A DNA stretch of 29,769 bases from Trichomonas tenax (lineage: Eukaryota > Parabasalia > Trichomonadida > Trichomonadidae): positions 1 through 29,769 of the forward strand of contig JALKBU010000636.1 in NCBI GenBank assembly GCA_023091735.1. The letters are read 5' to 3'. Position numbers and translations under genes: made by a program. The notes under the pieces are model-generated. The model ran no database searches. It was not told the DNA's origin and was given only the letters and a program-made list of their open reading frames with translations. Of this stretch, positions 8,216-18,061 are shown piece by piece. The first letter of the stretch is position 1; every line of letters starts with the position of its first letter.

Positions 8216-10552
8216 TTATTTTAACCTTTGGAGGACTCCAACTTCTCTGATTGGCTGCGCTCCAACCATGAAAGTAACAGCAATGTTCAATGCGAATGGT
8301 GTTCCAGAAGACATCAGATAAACAATCTGAGTGATTGATTTTTTTTCTCTCATTGGTCTGAGAATCTTGTCAGAAGGCTCTTTAGCAAGTAATTTCCATC
8401 CTGGTGCAGCTCTGAACTCCATCACGAAGTTTGTGAGAGGTTTGTCGGTCAATGGAACTGTTGTCAGCATCAGAGCGATCTGGTTTGGCTTCTGTTGGTT
8501 AACTTGTGTCTGTCCATAGACTGCGAAGTCAACTGTCTTCATTACTGGGAAGCAGTTTGGTGGAGGAGGAAGTGGTGTGTCAGCAACAAGTTGTGGAGCT
8601 CCTGCTGGTTGTGGCTGCATGTTAAGAATGTTTTGTTGAGCTGTTTGTGGAGTGTTAACAGGTGGTGCGCTTAACAAATCACCCAATGGATCGTTTTGCT
8701 TTGGTTGTGGTGTTGGCTGTGTTAGTGCTGAAGGAGAAACATCAAGTAAAAGATTAAGTAAATTATCTGGATTGTTTCCTTTCGATTCATTTGCGGTCTC
8801 CATATGAACAGGTGATGTTGTTGGTTGCTTTTCGTCAACAGCAGATGGAGCAAGAATGACTTCAGAGAGTTCTGGCATCTTCAGCAATGTAACCATTTCA
8901 CCGGCGCGTTGTTGGATTTCTATATTGTTGTTATTTATCAAGTTCTGCATAACAGGAATGATTTTCTCGTATTGCCTGAATCTCGGGCATAACTTCGCAA
9001 GTGAAGTGATCAACATCATTCTGCTCAGGTCCTTGACTTGCGGCATACTTAGTAATTGCAACATGTTGTCCATTACTGATTCATCGTAGCTGCTTGCGAG
9101 TTCACCGTAAAGGAAGCTACCGAGTTGAATTGCTGCCTGATTGTCTGGGTTCATGAAGAACGGAGGAAGCTGCTCAAGAAGATCTTTGTGGATCTCTGGG
9201 TGCTTCATCGTGTAATCAACGAAAGCTGTGATGAGTTCTGTGCTGACATAATCTCCATTTTCGAAAACAATATCAGCAACAGATTTCCTGACGAAATTTG
9301 GATCTTTTGAAAATCTCAAGATCGCGTAATAGAGGCGATTGATTAATTCAGACCTAAAATCGGAATTTGCCAATCTGATGTATTGCAGCATTTCAGGAAC
9401 GAATGATTCGACATTTGTTTCGTCAATCAATGCGAGAATAACAGAAAGAGCGACTTTTCTAAGATGAGCGTCAGGATTATCGATGCATCTAACGATGTGC
9501 TTCTTGTATCTCTGCAAAGCGACAGCATCACTCGATCCATGATTAATAATATGATTATCACTGTATAAAACTCTATCAAACAACGAAAGAGCGCTGTAGA
9601 GGATGTTAGAATCCTTATATGACAACAGCCTGCCTGTTTGATTGAAGCTGAGACCTCTTAATGATTGATTTTGAGGAATTTTAACAACAGCTTCAACCGC
9701 TTGATACAAAATCGCTCTCTGAGCATTTTTACGGGCATCTGTTGTCGTAATGATTTCCTGGAGTATTGTTTGAAAGTCCTCTGATTCGCATTTGAGGAGA
9801 GACAAAACTTTAATGATTTTGCATTGCAAAAACGGATCAAAAGTGACACCAAAAGCGTACTGTTGTGGTGGGCGTGTGAGTGTGAGTGCTCTTAATATCT
9901 GCGTGTAAGGATTTATGAATATATGCCATAATTCTTGCATTTTTGGAACCAATTCGAGTCCTTTTATGATGCAATTTGTTCCAGCCATTATGCATCCATT
10001 GTCATTCGCGTTGAGAAGTTTTTGAAAACTGTTTTTAAACGATTGAATTAATTCTGGAAGTTGAATCATCGACGTATAAAGAGCCATTGCAGCCCTTTTA
10101 AGCAGCTTTGGGTTCGAAGTGTTGTTTATCAGCTTCTGGATTGGCATTGCCGTTTCTGTGCAGATCTCTTTATTTCCATAATTCGCTACGAACGCGAGAG
10201 CCAAAGATTGGACGTAAATATCGGTGCTTTGGATGTCTCCGATCAGTGTTTGTGTGACAAGAACTGATAATTCGGAAGATCCATCCAATAATTGTCCTGT
10301 TGCCAAATATCCCATTCGTTTGATGCTTAATGACTTGTTGGCCATCAACTGCACTGCATACATCTGTCCCCAGCCGACGTTTTCGCCGATTGTGTCCAGA
10401 AAAACGAGCTCTGCAATCAAATAAGGGTCTTTGGCCGCTCCAGACTCTTTAAGCTTGGCACGGACGTAAGCCATCTCTGTGCTGATGACGAATTTCATCT
10501 TCTCGATAGTCTCTGCCGTTCTAACATTAGAGATAAATTCATTTATTCCCAT
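8216..10552 (-). CDS. Adaptin large subunit, probably AP-1 gamma
   Basis: 778 aa against roughly 820 for animal gamma-adaptin. Residues 1-565 form the helical adaptin trunk. KRMGYLATGQLLLD-like text (79-90), FDPFLQCKIIKVLSLL (238-253), AILYQAVEAVVKI (280-292) and RKVALS (365-370) match the gamma/alpha large-chain pattern. Residues 566-665 are a Pro/Gln/Asn-rich hinge with clathrin-box-like DNLLNLLLD (597-604) and DPLGDLL (621-627). Residues 666-778 resemble the gamma ear (FVMEFRAAPGWKLL, then SITQIVYL at 739-746). The AP-1 complex sorts cargo into clathrin coats at the Golgi and endosomes, and the two leucine-rich boxes would bind clathrin. The stop runs into TAAAATAAA. AP-2 alpha or another AP complex is less likely because of the short ear. 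No clear initiator is seen upstream. Confidence 0.82.
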   Translation of the reverse strand: MGINEFISNVRTAETIEKMKFVISTEMAYVRAKLKESGAAKDPYLIAELVFLDTIGENVGWGQMYAVQLMANKSLSIKRMGYLATGQLLDGSSELSVLVTQTLIGDIQSTDIYVQSLALAFVANYGNKEICTETAMPIQKLINNTSNPKLLKRAAMALYTSMIQLPELIQSFKNSFQKLLNANDNGCIMAGTNCIIKGLELVPKMQELWHIFINPYTQILRALTLTRPPQQYAFGVTFDPFLQCKIIKVLSLLKCESEDFQTILQEIITTTDARKNAQRAILYQAVEAVVKIPQNQSLRGLSFNQTGRLLSYKDSNILYSALSLFDRVLYSDNHIINHGSSDAVALQRYKKHIVRCIDNPDAHLRKVALSVILALIDETNVESFVPEMLQYIRLANSDFRSELINRLYYAILRFSKDPNFVRKSVADIVFENGDYVSTELITAFVDYTMKHPEIHKDLLEQLPPFFMNPDNQAAIQLGSFLYGELASSYDESVMDNMLQLLSMPQVKDLSRMMLITSLAKLCPRFRQYEKIIPVMQNLINNNNIEIQQRAGEMVTLLKMPELSEVILAPSAVDEKQPTTSPVHMETANESKGNNPDNLLNLLLDVSPSALTQPTPQPKQNDPLGDLLSAPPVNTPQTAQQNILNMQPQPAGAPQLVADTPLPPPPNCFPVMKTVDFAVYGQTQVNQQKPNQIALMLTTVPLTDKPLTNFVMEFRAAPGWKLLAKEPSDKILRPMREKKSITQIVYLMSSGTPFALNIAVTFMVGAQPIREVGVLQRLK

Positions 10553-11237
10553 TTTTAAAAAATAATAATCGTCTCGATCTTTTGAAAAACCTCAAAAGTC
10601 GTTGGTTCGAATCCAGAGTTTCTTAAATTTTTTGCTTATTTTTAATTTAGTTTTTTGATGTTTTTTGTGAAAGCTTGCAAAGGCTATCTTTCGAAAACCA
10701 AAATTGCAAGCTTAAAATAACATAAATTCCATTTTGATGAGTCTCACCCCGTCAAGTAAAGCGGGACACGAAACACTTCCTTTTAAAAAAATCAAAATGT
10801 GAGGAGGAGCTTTCTCGTTAATAGTATGAAAAAAAAATTAGTTCCAAAACGATTAAGCGTTGTATCAACGAGTTGCAAATACTGAACACAGACTCAAATC
10901 AAGCATAATTAATAATCAGATTTTGAGCCGATCGATTTCAGAATGATCACACATATTCTTGTTTTGTTTTTCAAAAACTTATTTTATTTGCCTCATACAT
11001 GAGTATAGCTGTCTTTCTAGTTTGCAAATTATGGCACACTCTTAAGGCACTAAAAAACTATTTTTTCAAAAATATGAGATTACACTTTTTTGAATGATAC
11101 TCATAGAATTTTTATATGAGCTCTCTCAAAAAACAATTACTAAAAGGTAACGTTTTATTGGAAAGTTTATCAATTTCGAAACTGCATTGCATTGATATAT
11201 TCATTACCAACGCGTGAGACTTCTAAGGCGCTTAAAT
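10553..11237. other. Intergenic, no gene recognised
   Basis: Upstream of the AP-1 gamma start. It holds one isolated GGTTCGAATCC (10604-10614) that matches the Pol III B-box, but no matching A-box or cloverleaf could be built around it. The rest is AT-rich without coding signal. Confidence 0.5.
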
Positions 11238-11640
11238 GGGTTAAATTCGCACGTTCTTTTATTTTCGATGTTGAGAAATATGAATTTGTATTCAGGTAAC
11301 GGATGCTCTGCTTCACATTGATAAGAAGAAAGGAAATTCAATTGATTGATTGACTTGGAAGTGAGAGGATCAATGATTGTAACACTTCCATCTGTAGGAA
11401 CAGAAGTGATATCAATGAAGCATTTATTGACTTCGATTTTGCCTGAATTTTCAGTTTGAAATATATAATTAGCGGTATTACCTATAAATGTGCATGAAAT
11501 GACTTTCTAAATATTGGAAGGTAAATAAATAACTGATGTACACTGAGATTGTATAAAATTGCACATATAATCAATAGAACTTGTATAATCATGGTATAAA
11601 ATATATCTACCAGAAAAAATCTGTGAATGACGAAAATTTC
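11238..11640 (-). pseudogene. C-terminal fragment of the beta-helix surface family
   Basis: About 220 bp (11298-11518) is nearly identical to 5821-6045 of the intact gene, with only a handful of differences that I counted by eye. Homology continues more weakly to about 11640. In the family frame a TAG replaces a coding codon just before KVISCTFIG, so translation would stop. The downstream end differs from the intact gene: after CEAEHPL it reads PEYKFIFLNIE and continues to KRTCEFNPF, an ending shared with the fragment at 16.1 kb. It has no N-terminal half or start. It is a recent duplicate or gene-conversion product that has decayed. Confidence 0.75.
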
Positions 11641-12027
11641 GTTAAACAATTGAATCTCTTGGCATAAATACCATTTACGTATCTGCATTTGTCCTTGTAG
11701 AAGTGTCCTAAAGTAAAAGTTATGTATCCAAGCAACCAATTTTTGTGATTTTTTTTCGTTATTCGTGAAATCTGATCCGAAAAGTCTAAAATAAATCAGC
11801 CATTCATCAATATAATACACATAGATTACATATATCCACTAAAATTCGATCTTAAATTTGTTCAAAATAAGTAGTATAATGAAGGGGGTAGTTATCGGAT
11901 TTTGTAATCATATATATAGAGGATGTATTCCAACATATATATTTATATTATAATTCCGAGCAATTAATTTTTAAAGTTTATTTTTAAAATAATTTAATTT
12001 TTTATTCAAATAAAAGAGTGAATATAT
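11641..12027. other. Intergenic, AT-rich
   Basis: No clear homology or coding frame. The last 100 bases before the ORF pair are about 90% A/T, and the spot just before ATG 12028 reads AGTGAATATAT. Confidence 0.5.
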
Positions 12028-12453
12028 ATGGCTATCGTTTCGCCTGAACTTATGAAGAAATGGGGAATTAAACAATTAAAATTTAATGAATTTTCAATTA
12101 AATCTAAGAACCTTTTGGGTTCAGACTCCTCAAGTTATGAAAATGTAATAAAACATTCCCTCAAAACTGATAAAATTGAAGATTTAACACCTATTAAAAC
12201 AGGTCGTGGTCTAAATCCTGAATGGATTAAATAACAATTTAGAAATGAAGATTGTGATTTAATAAATGAATATAAAGGATGTAAAAGTGAACTTATTTAT
12301 AGATACAACGGAAAAGTATTTTCGATTACGTGGCATAGATGGAATAAAGGTGAAAGACCTCATAAATGTGATGAGGATGAAATAAAAATAGTTGAAAATC
12401 CAAAAGAAAACGGTGTTTCTATATATTGCATCCGTAAAGTTCCAACAAAATGA
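12028..12453 (+). pseudogene. Unknown small protein gene interrupted by one stop
   Basis: The frame opens at ATG 12028 and runs 68 codons to a TAA at 12232-12234. It then stays open and coding-like for another 72 codons (QFRNEDCDLI, later YNGKVFSITWHRWNKG and ERPHKCDEDE) to TGA at 12451-12453. A single base change (for example CAA or AAA to TAA) explains the break. Whole length would be 141 codons. The TGA overlaps the next gene's start as ATGA, an arrangement unlike the other genes here and typical of compact viral or self-synthesising transposon genomes. I do not recognise the family. A remnant of a Maverick/Polinton, which are abundant in trichomonads, is a reasonable guess, but no polymerase, integrase or capsid gene is present to confirm it. 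Confidence 0.55.
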
Positions 12454-12806
12454 GCTCAGAACTTCAGTATCTTCAGTATGTAACAGTCAATAAATTAATT
12501 GAAGCACTTAATCCAATTTTGGATGGTGTCAAACAAGTTGATGTTTACTTTTGTGATTATGTTGAAAGTTTATATTATAAAGGTCAATATAATATTAAAC
12601 CAATTGGTTTTGCATTTGACGGTCAATTAGTAGATAATGAAAAAATATGGGACCTCTTTCCTGATATATTATATTTAACAAACTTAACAGACAAATGGTT
12701 TAAGAGACTTCCATTATCAAAAATATTATGTCGTGTTATGATTAAAACAGAAACAAAAGAATATAACAGATTTAAATATCATCCTTCCAAAGTTCGAGAA
12801 TTATAA
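12450..12806 (+). CDS. Unknown 118-aa protein, ATGA-overlapping second ORF
   Basis: 118 aa beginning MSSELQYLQYVTVNKL and ending YHPSKVREL. It is acidic to neutral, rich in Tyr, Leu and Asp, and has no signal peptide, membrane segment or known motif that I can see. Its ATG overlaps the stop of the preceding interrupted ORF by four bases (ATGA), so both probably came from one compact element. Codon use is AT-rich, unlike the GC-richer housekeeping genes. The reading frame is intact, so it may still be translated, or it may simply be young. The downstream stretch to 13013 is AT-rich and carries no further ORF. Confidence 0.5.
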   Translation: MSSELQYLQYVTVNKLIEALNPILDGVKQVDVYFCDYVESLYYKGQYNIKPIGFAFDGQLVDNEKIWDLFPDILYLTNLTDKWFKRLPLSKILCRVMIKTETKEYNRFKYHPSKVREL

Positions 12807-13013
12807 GATGAAAAATGACACGGTGTTAAGCATGTATTCATATGAAGAAACATGTGCATATTGACACCACATTGTTTGCTTCTAATGATTTAAGTTTTAT
12901 TTCGACTTACGTAACAAAATTTGTTTTTTAGTTCATGGGTATAGGGTCATGAAAATTTTCCAATGTTAGGGAAGGTAGGGTATTTAATTTTTAATATTTA
13001 ATTTTTAGTTATT

Positions 13014-13162
13014 ATCCCAGTTTTTATTACCGGAGATTTTTTTTTATTTAACAGTCTAGACTATTAATTTTACTTTTTTCAACTCTAAATAATTTAGAGT
13101 TATTTTCTGCATTCGAATTTTGGTAAGCTTACCGTAATTAACTCCGATAATAAAAACTGGGA
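13014..13162. repeat. Foldback element with nested palindromes
   Basis: Terminal arms at 13014-13034 and 13142-13162 are inverted repeats of 21 nt with one mismatch (TCCCAGTTTTTATTACCGGAG-type). Between them lie a perfect 10-bp hairpin with a one-base loop, AACTCTAAAT/ATTTAGAGTT (13081-13101), and a 12-bp perfect palindrome GGTAAGCTTACC (13122-13133). It is likely a small non-autonomous foldback element. It lies 200 bp past the unknown ORF pair and might mark the end of the same mobile unit, but I see no partner arm on the other side. Confidence 0.55.
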
Positions 13163-13353
13163 AATTATTAGTTAAACAAAACAATAATAATATAATAATT
13201 AATCTTCTTTGGTTATTAATATCTTCATGGAACTTAACATCATTGATTTTAATGCAACTATGGGCACAGCTGTGTACGAATGCTAGCTTTTGGTACATTT
13301 GGATGTTGCGCAACATTAATTATGATTAGTTTTGAATAGTAATCAAATTTTGA

Positions 13354-13557
13354 AAGAAGATATGTCTTCATGAAATCGATCCTCAAATTCTGACAAACAT
13401 AATTATTAATTACAATGTTTACGACGAGTATTATGAAATCAAAGATAACCTCATCAACATTGTTAAGATGGTTGGTGAGTTGTTCGATAATCAAAATCTT
13501 TACGGATTCATTAATGAAATCAGAAAAGTTTATGAAAACATATTTAAATCTCAATGA
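13354..13557 (+). pseudogene. Coding remnant, possibly N-terminus of a trichomonad ankyrin-type protein
   Basis: The frame is open from 13354 to TGA 13555-13557 and reads like real protein: EIDPQILTNIIINY, then NLINIVKMVGELFD, then INEIRKVYENIFKSQ. An ATG at 13362 (ATGTCTTCA) lies one base out of this frame, so a single-base indel near the start would explain why no long ORF begins here. The IDP start and amphipathic helices recall N-terminal regions of the large trichomonad ankyrin-repeat families, but no ankyrin repeat follows, so the family call is weak. The opposite-strand frame over the same interval starts with TTG and is a shadow. Confidence 0.45.
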
Positions 13558-14476
13558 AAGGTAAATATTTAACAGTTTACACTAAATATTGCATAATTCT
13601 AATTGAATCTACTGATATAAAGTTGCCTAAATTCATTTTTAATGAAAGACGTTTTTCAAATGAATTTTCAAAGTGTGCATAGCACATTTAACAGTATAAT
13701 CACAACATAACGCACAAATGTATATCAATTCCTACTTATTTATAGTCATAAGACATAGGAAAATAATGTGATTTGTGTTATCGAGTAATATTGATCAATA
13801 GTATATGGTTTTTCTATAAAATTATAATTAAGCTTAAAAATGTAACTATACCGAGTAATAACCAATAAATAGACACATTTTTTTGCGAATTTTATATAAT
13901 TGAAATAGAACAGCTAAATAAAAGCCAATATGCTTAGCACATACAGAACAACAAAAATGTGATAGTGTGTATCATGGAAGCGTGTTATTAAAAATTGGCA
14001 AAATTTAAAAACATATCCATGATTGCTGTAATACGGAGATTTGGTAGGATCTACGCTGCTTCTGCTTTGTCTGTCGCTAAAAATACGTATTAGTCGATAA
14101 AAATATGAAATAGAAGGTTTGCATTATTTTGAAATTTTTCGAGATATGATTTGACAACGTAATATGCAATTGCTATAGCCAAGCTATCGTGTGTCAACTG
14201 GATTCTGTCGGTTTCGTTGTTTTGACGGACTTTGATTCGTATCTCATGATGGACAACTTGAATCGACTCAGCTTAAGACTCTTATCATCTCCACAGGATG
14301 GAGTATCTGTGGTGCAAGTATGGTGAGCAGGCTTCAACGAGAAGCAAGAATCACCAAAAGTGACTTTGCAATGACATTAAAATTTTGGCCCTCTCAAATC
14401 TTGCTGAAAAGTATTCAATTTTTTCGAGCTTCCGCAACATTGACTCTCAATTTTGAGAGGATTTGTAAAGCTGCGT
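13558..14476. other. Intergenic, no gene recognised
   Basis: AT-rich. A 42-codon open stretch ending at TGA near 14325 (starting around DSVGFVVLTDFD) looks mildly protein-like but has no start and no recognisable relative. I do not call it. Confidence 0.4.
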
Positions 14477-14733
14477 CATGTTGGGGAAACTGCTCAAGTC
14501 CCTTTCCTGAAAAGCTCAAAACTTCTAATGAATATTGGTCATAAAAAGCCACATCACATATTTATCTAAGACGAGAATGCTTTTCAAAAATAATTGAGGA
14601 TATTTTAACAAACCCACGAAAAGCATTTGATTGAATGATCTCAATTGATGCAGGAACATAAACTTTTGAGGTGCTTTTACAATATTGAAATGATCGTTTT
14701 CCAATTTCATGTTGCAGAAACCGCTCAAGTCCC
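14477..14733 (+). repeat. Direct repeat pair, 26 nt, 231 bp apart
   Basis: CATGTTGGGGAAACTGCTCA at 14477 and CATGTTGCAGAAACCGCTCA at 14708, each continued by AGTCCC, match at 23 of 26 bases. Flanking sequence also shows faint similarity, suggesting two copies of a diverged 231-bp unit. Confidence 0.4.
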
Positions 14734-14980
14734 GTTATGTTCGAGAAAATGATGAAGATTTTGCAAAAAAATTATGTGGTGCCATTCTTTTCTTTTCTTG
14801 ATGAGCAATTGATCTACCTAGTTCGAAGTTGAAAATATCCGATTCTCAACATTATTTATTAAATCTCCGTGCAAAATGATGATTTTGAAACTAAATTTTA
14901 TATCCATACTAACCAAAACTCTATTTACAGCTTTCTGCTCGCGTTTTGTGAGTATTTATCGTTCTTACTGACAAAATATA

Positions 14981-15106
14981 TATTCATGCGCATTCAATTC
15001 AAATTTTCCGAGCTTTCAAATGAATAATACTCTATTAGTTATATGTAAATTGAAGGCGCATGAATAAAAATATACAGCTACTTTTTGAGCTAAGCTTAAA
15101 AAGTGG
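14981..15106. repeat. Inverted repeat pair and adjacent hairpin
   Basis: TATTCATGCGCATTCAAT (14981-14998) is the inverted repeat of 15049-15066 with one mismatch, with a 50-nt loop. Just after it, ACTTTTTGAGCT and AGCTTAAAAAGT (about 15081-15105) form a near-perfect hairpin. Together they look like a small decayed foldback element. Confidence 0.4.
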
Positions 15107-16050
15107 CGTATTTTTTATATATATTTTCAGCAGGTTTTGACCAAAGCAAGATTGAATAATTGTTCCATTGCTAGATCATTTTTGATACCAATCCAATAAG
15201 TATTTACCGTTCTCTACAGCAAAAATTAATTTTTTAACATCATCAAAAATATTTTTATATTTTCTTATCAAATGTGCCGCCTTAATATGCTAAGGCTTGC
15301 CTGTGTGTAATTTGAATAATAATACGTGGAATGCAGAAGAAATTAATTTTGAGCAAAAATAAAACAATTATTTTTACCAAAATGCGCACTGCATGTATTG
15401 TATGGCTTGCGTTAATTGTATACCTATCTATATTTTTCATGATGGATCAGTATTTGGTAGTCAATTATTTAATAAAGTTATATGTTTGCAATGTTTTCAT
15501 GAGTTTTTTCATGATATATATTTATCTTGCAAAGCCTTAATGAATCAGAATTCAATAATAAAATTCGATTTTTTTAAAAAGTGCATAAATTGGCTTCATT
15601 AGTATTTTTGTAACATTGCAATACATGTTTGATTAATATTATTTTGTTTTTTGTTAATATTATGTTTAACCGGAAAACAAAAAATTTTCGATTTTTTGCA
15701 AAAAAAAGCACAATTGCCCGATTCGAAAGCTTTTCAAAGAAAAGAATACAGATATAATGCTCACAATATAGCCATTTACAATCATCGCCTGAAAAGATAA
15801 AAACGTCAATAATCGGGCTAAAAAACGCAAAACGGGAAAATAACCTTAAGCTGAATTGAGAGGACCTCTTAAAGTCTGGTATGCACCCTTAAGAGTTGTC
15901 TGCAATAAGAAGCTATTAACTATTTAGCATTCTCCATTTTATAAATAGAAAACTTCTATTTGGTGGAAATTCATTGTAATCATTCAATACCTAATTGATT
16001 TCATTGAAACTTTCATTATCGATGGCTAAAAATGCAAATACGAGTATATT
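15107..16050. other. Intergenic, no gene recognised
   Basis: Two overlapping open frames of 69 codons occur at 15331-15602, one strongly hydrophobic and one Cys-rich. They overlap each other, are AT-driven and have no supporting signal, so I do not call them genes. GCCCGATT (15716-15723) and AATCGGGC (15811-15818) are a short inverted pair. Confidence 0.5.
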
Positions 16051-16260
16051 GGTTAAATTCGCACGTTCTTTTGATTTCAACGTTGCGAAATATGAATTTG
16101 TATTCAGGTAATTGATGTTCTGTCTCACATTTATAAGAAGAAACAAAATTTGATTGATTGACTCGTAAGTGAGAGAATCGATGATTGTAACACTTCCAGT
16201 TGTAGGAACAGGATTTGCATCAATATAGCATTCATTAACTTCGATGATTCCTAAAAAATC
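16051..16260 (-). pseudogene. Second C-terminal fragment of the beta-helix surface family
   Basis: In minus orientation it carries the family tail, including VNECYIDAN-like and CETEHQLPEYKF. It shares with the 11.2-kb fragment about 60 bp of 3' sequence (GGTTAAATTCGCACGTTCTT) that the intact gene at 5.7 kb lacks. Homology stops abruptly near 16260, and no upstream part is present. It is older than the 11.3-kb fragment judging by its many differences from the intact gene. Confidence 0.65.
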
Positions 16261-17438
16261 TGGTTTACGATGATTTTGGCCTTAGATCTTTCATATTAAT
16301 ATGTTAAAGTAATTTGATCTTCAATATCAAGGATAACCAAATTCAGATCAACTTCTTGCGATTTGCAAGGTAAATATCGTAATTAACTAACACAGAGATG
16401 ATCGGATGTGGATGGATAAAGTATCTGCTTATTATTAAGCTCTTATCTCAGATTTTGAGCTGACCATATTTTGTTTTACATGATTTTTTTTTATACTTTA
16501 GATTATAGAAATACAACTAATAAACAGCATAATAATGCGCTTATGGGGATATAAAAAACATTGCATTAAAATAACGTATTTTTGTAAAAAAAAACGTTAT
16601 TTTATTTTTTTCATGTTGCTGAGCCATGTCAAGACCTCAATCAAGATCAACTATTGATGGTTTCGGTTCTGCTTGTTGTTGTGACATCAGTCGTTTTCAG
16701 TTTTTATGAAAAATACGCTTTTTCCCAGCTTGTTTAGTTATTTATCCAGTGTAGCTAAACTTTAACACCAAATGTATCCGGTACAACTAACAAAAGTTTA
16801 CATATACATCAGCCTCAAACAATTTTACATACTTTTAGTTCAATCATAAAATATTTTTTTTCCCTCAACAATTTTATCAATGTTAAAGCTTTATCACGTT
16901 TATTTGTATCCTTTACTAAATACCATTATTGTACTTTACAAAAGAACCTTTTATTCAAGAAAACTTTTTGAATCAGAATATATAATTGTAGAAAATGTTA
17001 AAATAGAACATGGTGTATTAATAGCTTACTGTGCAAAATTCTGATAGAATGAAATAATTGATAGTTTTTCAATAAAGAATTCGAGAAAAAGTAAAAGTTC
17101 GTAATTTTGAAATCAGGTGAACTAGTAAATAAAGCTTAGTGGTAGAGGTTATTATTTAGTTAATCTTTGCCTTTCAGTACAGTAATATTTATTCTGAATT
17201 TCAAAATATTGTTTCTTTTGGGATTTTGAAAGTAACATATGGAATACACTGACATTAAATATAAGATGAGCATGTAATAAGGATACAAATTTGAGAATTT
17301 TTTTTCATATTTTTGGTATTTTGAATCTGTTAGCTGAAAGTTAAGGGCTAAAAAGGAATTGATGTATATAAGTGAGTGGCAAAAAAAGGGATCATAGGCT
17401 TAAGTAGGTATGAAATTAGGGTGTGGAGTGACTTATTT
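16261..17438. other. Intergenic, no gene recognised
   Basis: AT-rich, with poly-A and poly-T runs near 16590. No coding remnant or RNA gene seen. Confidence 0.55.
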
Positions 17439-17545
17439 TGTCAAAAATTGCAAAATGACGTGTAAATTGTCAAAAACTGTGAGATGACTTGTAAACTGTC
17501 AAAAATAGAAAAATGTTTTGTAAATTGTTAAAATGTCAAAAATTA
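17439..17545 (+). repeat. 29-bp minisatellite, three units plus a partial
   Basis: Units at 17439-17467, 17468-17496 and 17497-17525 are each exactly 29 bp, of the form TGTCAAAAA(N)10GACTTGTAAAT-like. A partial fourth follows. Units differ by several substitutions. It lies about 210 bp upstream of the histone H4 start. Confidence 0.7.
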
Positions 17546-17649
17546 TATCATCTCATATCTAGATAATGATTCATAATTTTTCTTTGATATTTCAAATACA
17601 AGCTCTATATCATTAGTATGTCATTGGAGTTGATTTTAATAAAAATTTG

Positions 17650-17747
17650 TTCGCGCCAAAAAATTTAAAAGCTATTCAAAAACAAGCGACCTAAAGTGGC
17701 AGAAATTTTCGGCGCTAAAATTGAGAACAATCGAATTCGACTTCATT
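17650..17747 (+). promoter_or_regulatory. Histone H4 promoter with E2F-like sites and initiator
   Basis: TTCGCGCCAAA at 17650-17660 reads TTTGGCGCGAA on the other strand, a full match to the E2F consensus TTTSGCGC. A related TTTCGGCGC lies at 17707-17715. TCATT at 17743-17747 fits the trichomonad initiator, with A+1 at 17745, 11 nt before the ATG. The arrangement suggests S-phase control of histone transcription. The consensus match is seen; the binding factor is inferred. Confidence 0.6.
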
Positions 17748-17749
17748 AA

Positions 17750-18061
<312 letters not shown>

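Noticed and set aside
10604..10614. GGTTCGAATCC, a perfect Pol III B-box, as part of a tRNA
   Set aside because: I could not pair an acceptor stem, D arm or anticodon arm on either strand, and the upstream part would run into the AP-1 gamma start.
11482..11820. 112-codon minus-strand frame
   Set aside because: Its end is an out-of-frame reading of the surface family fragment; the rest has no supporting feature.
12028..13162. Calling a full Maverick/Polinton
   Set aside because: No polymerase B, integrase, ATPase, protease or capsid gene and no long terminal inverted repeats are present in the window.
13258..13554. 98-codon minus-strand frame
   Set aside because: It begins with TTG and overlaps a more protein-like frame on the plus strand (13354-13557).
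15331..15602. Two overlapping 69-codon ORFs, one hydrophobic and one Cys-rich
   Set aside because: AT-driven, mutually overlapping, no promoter-like signal or relative recognised.
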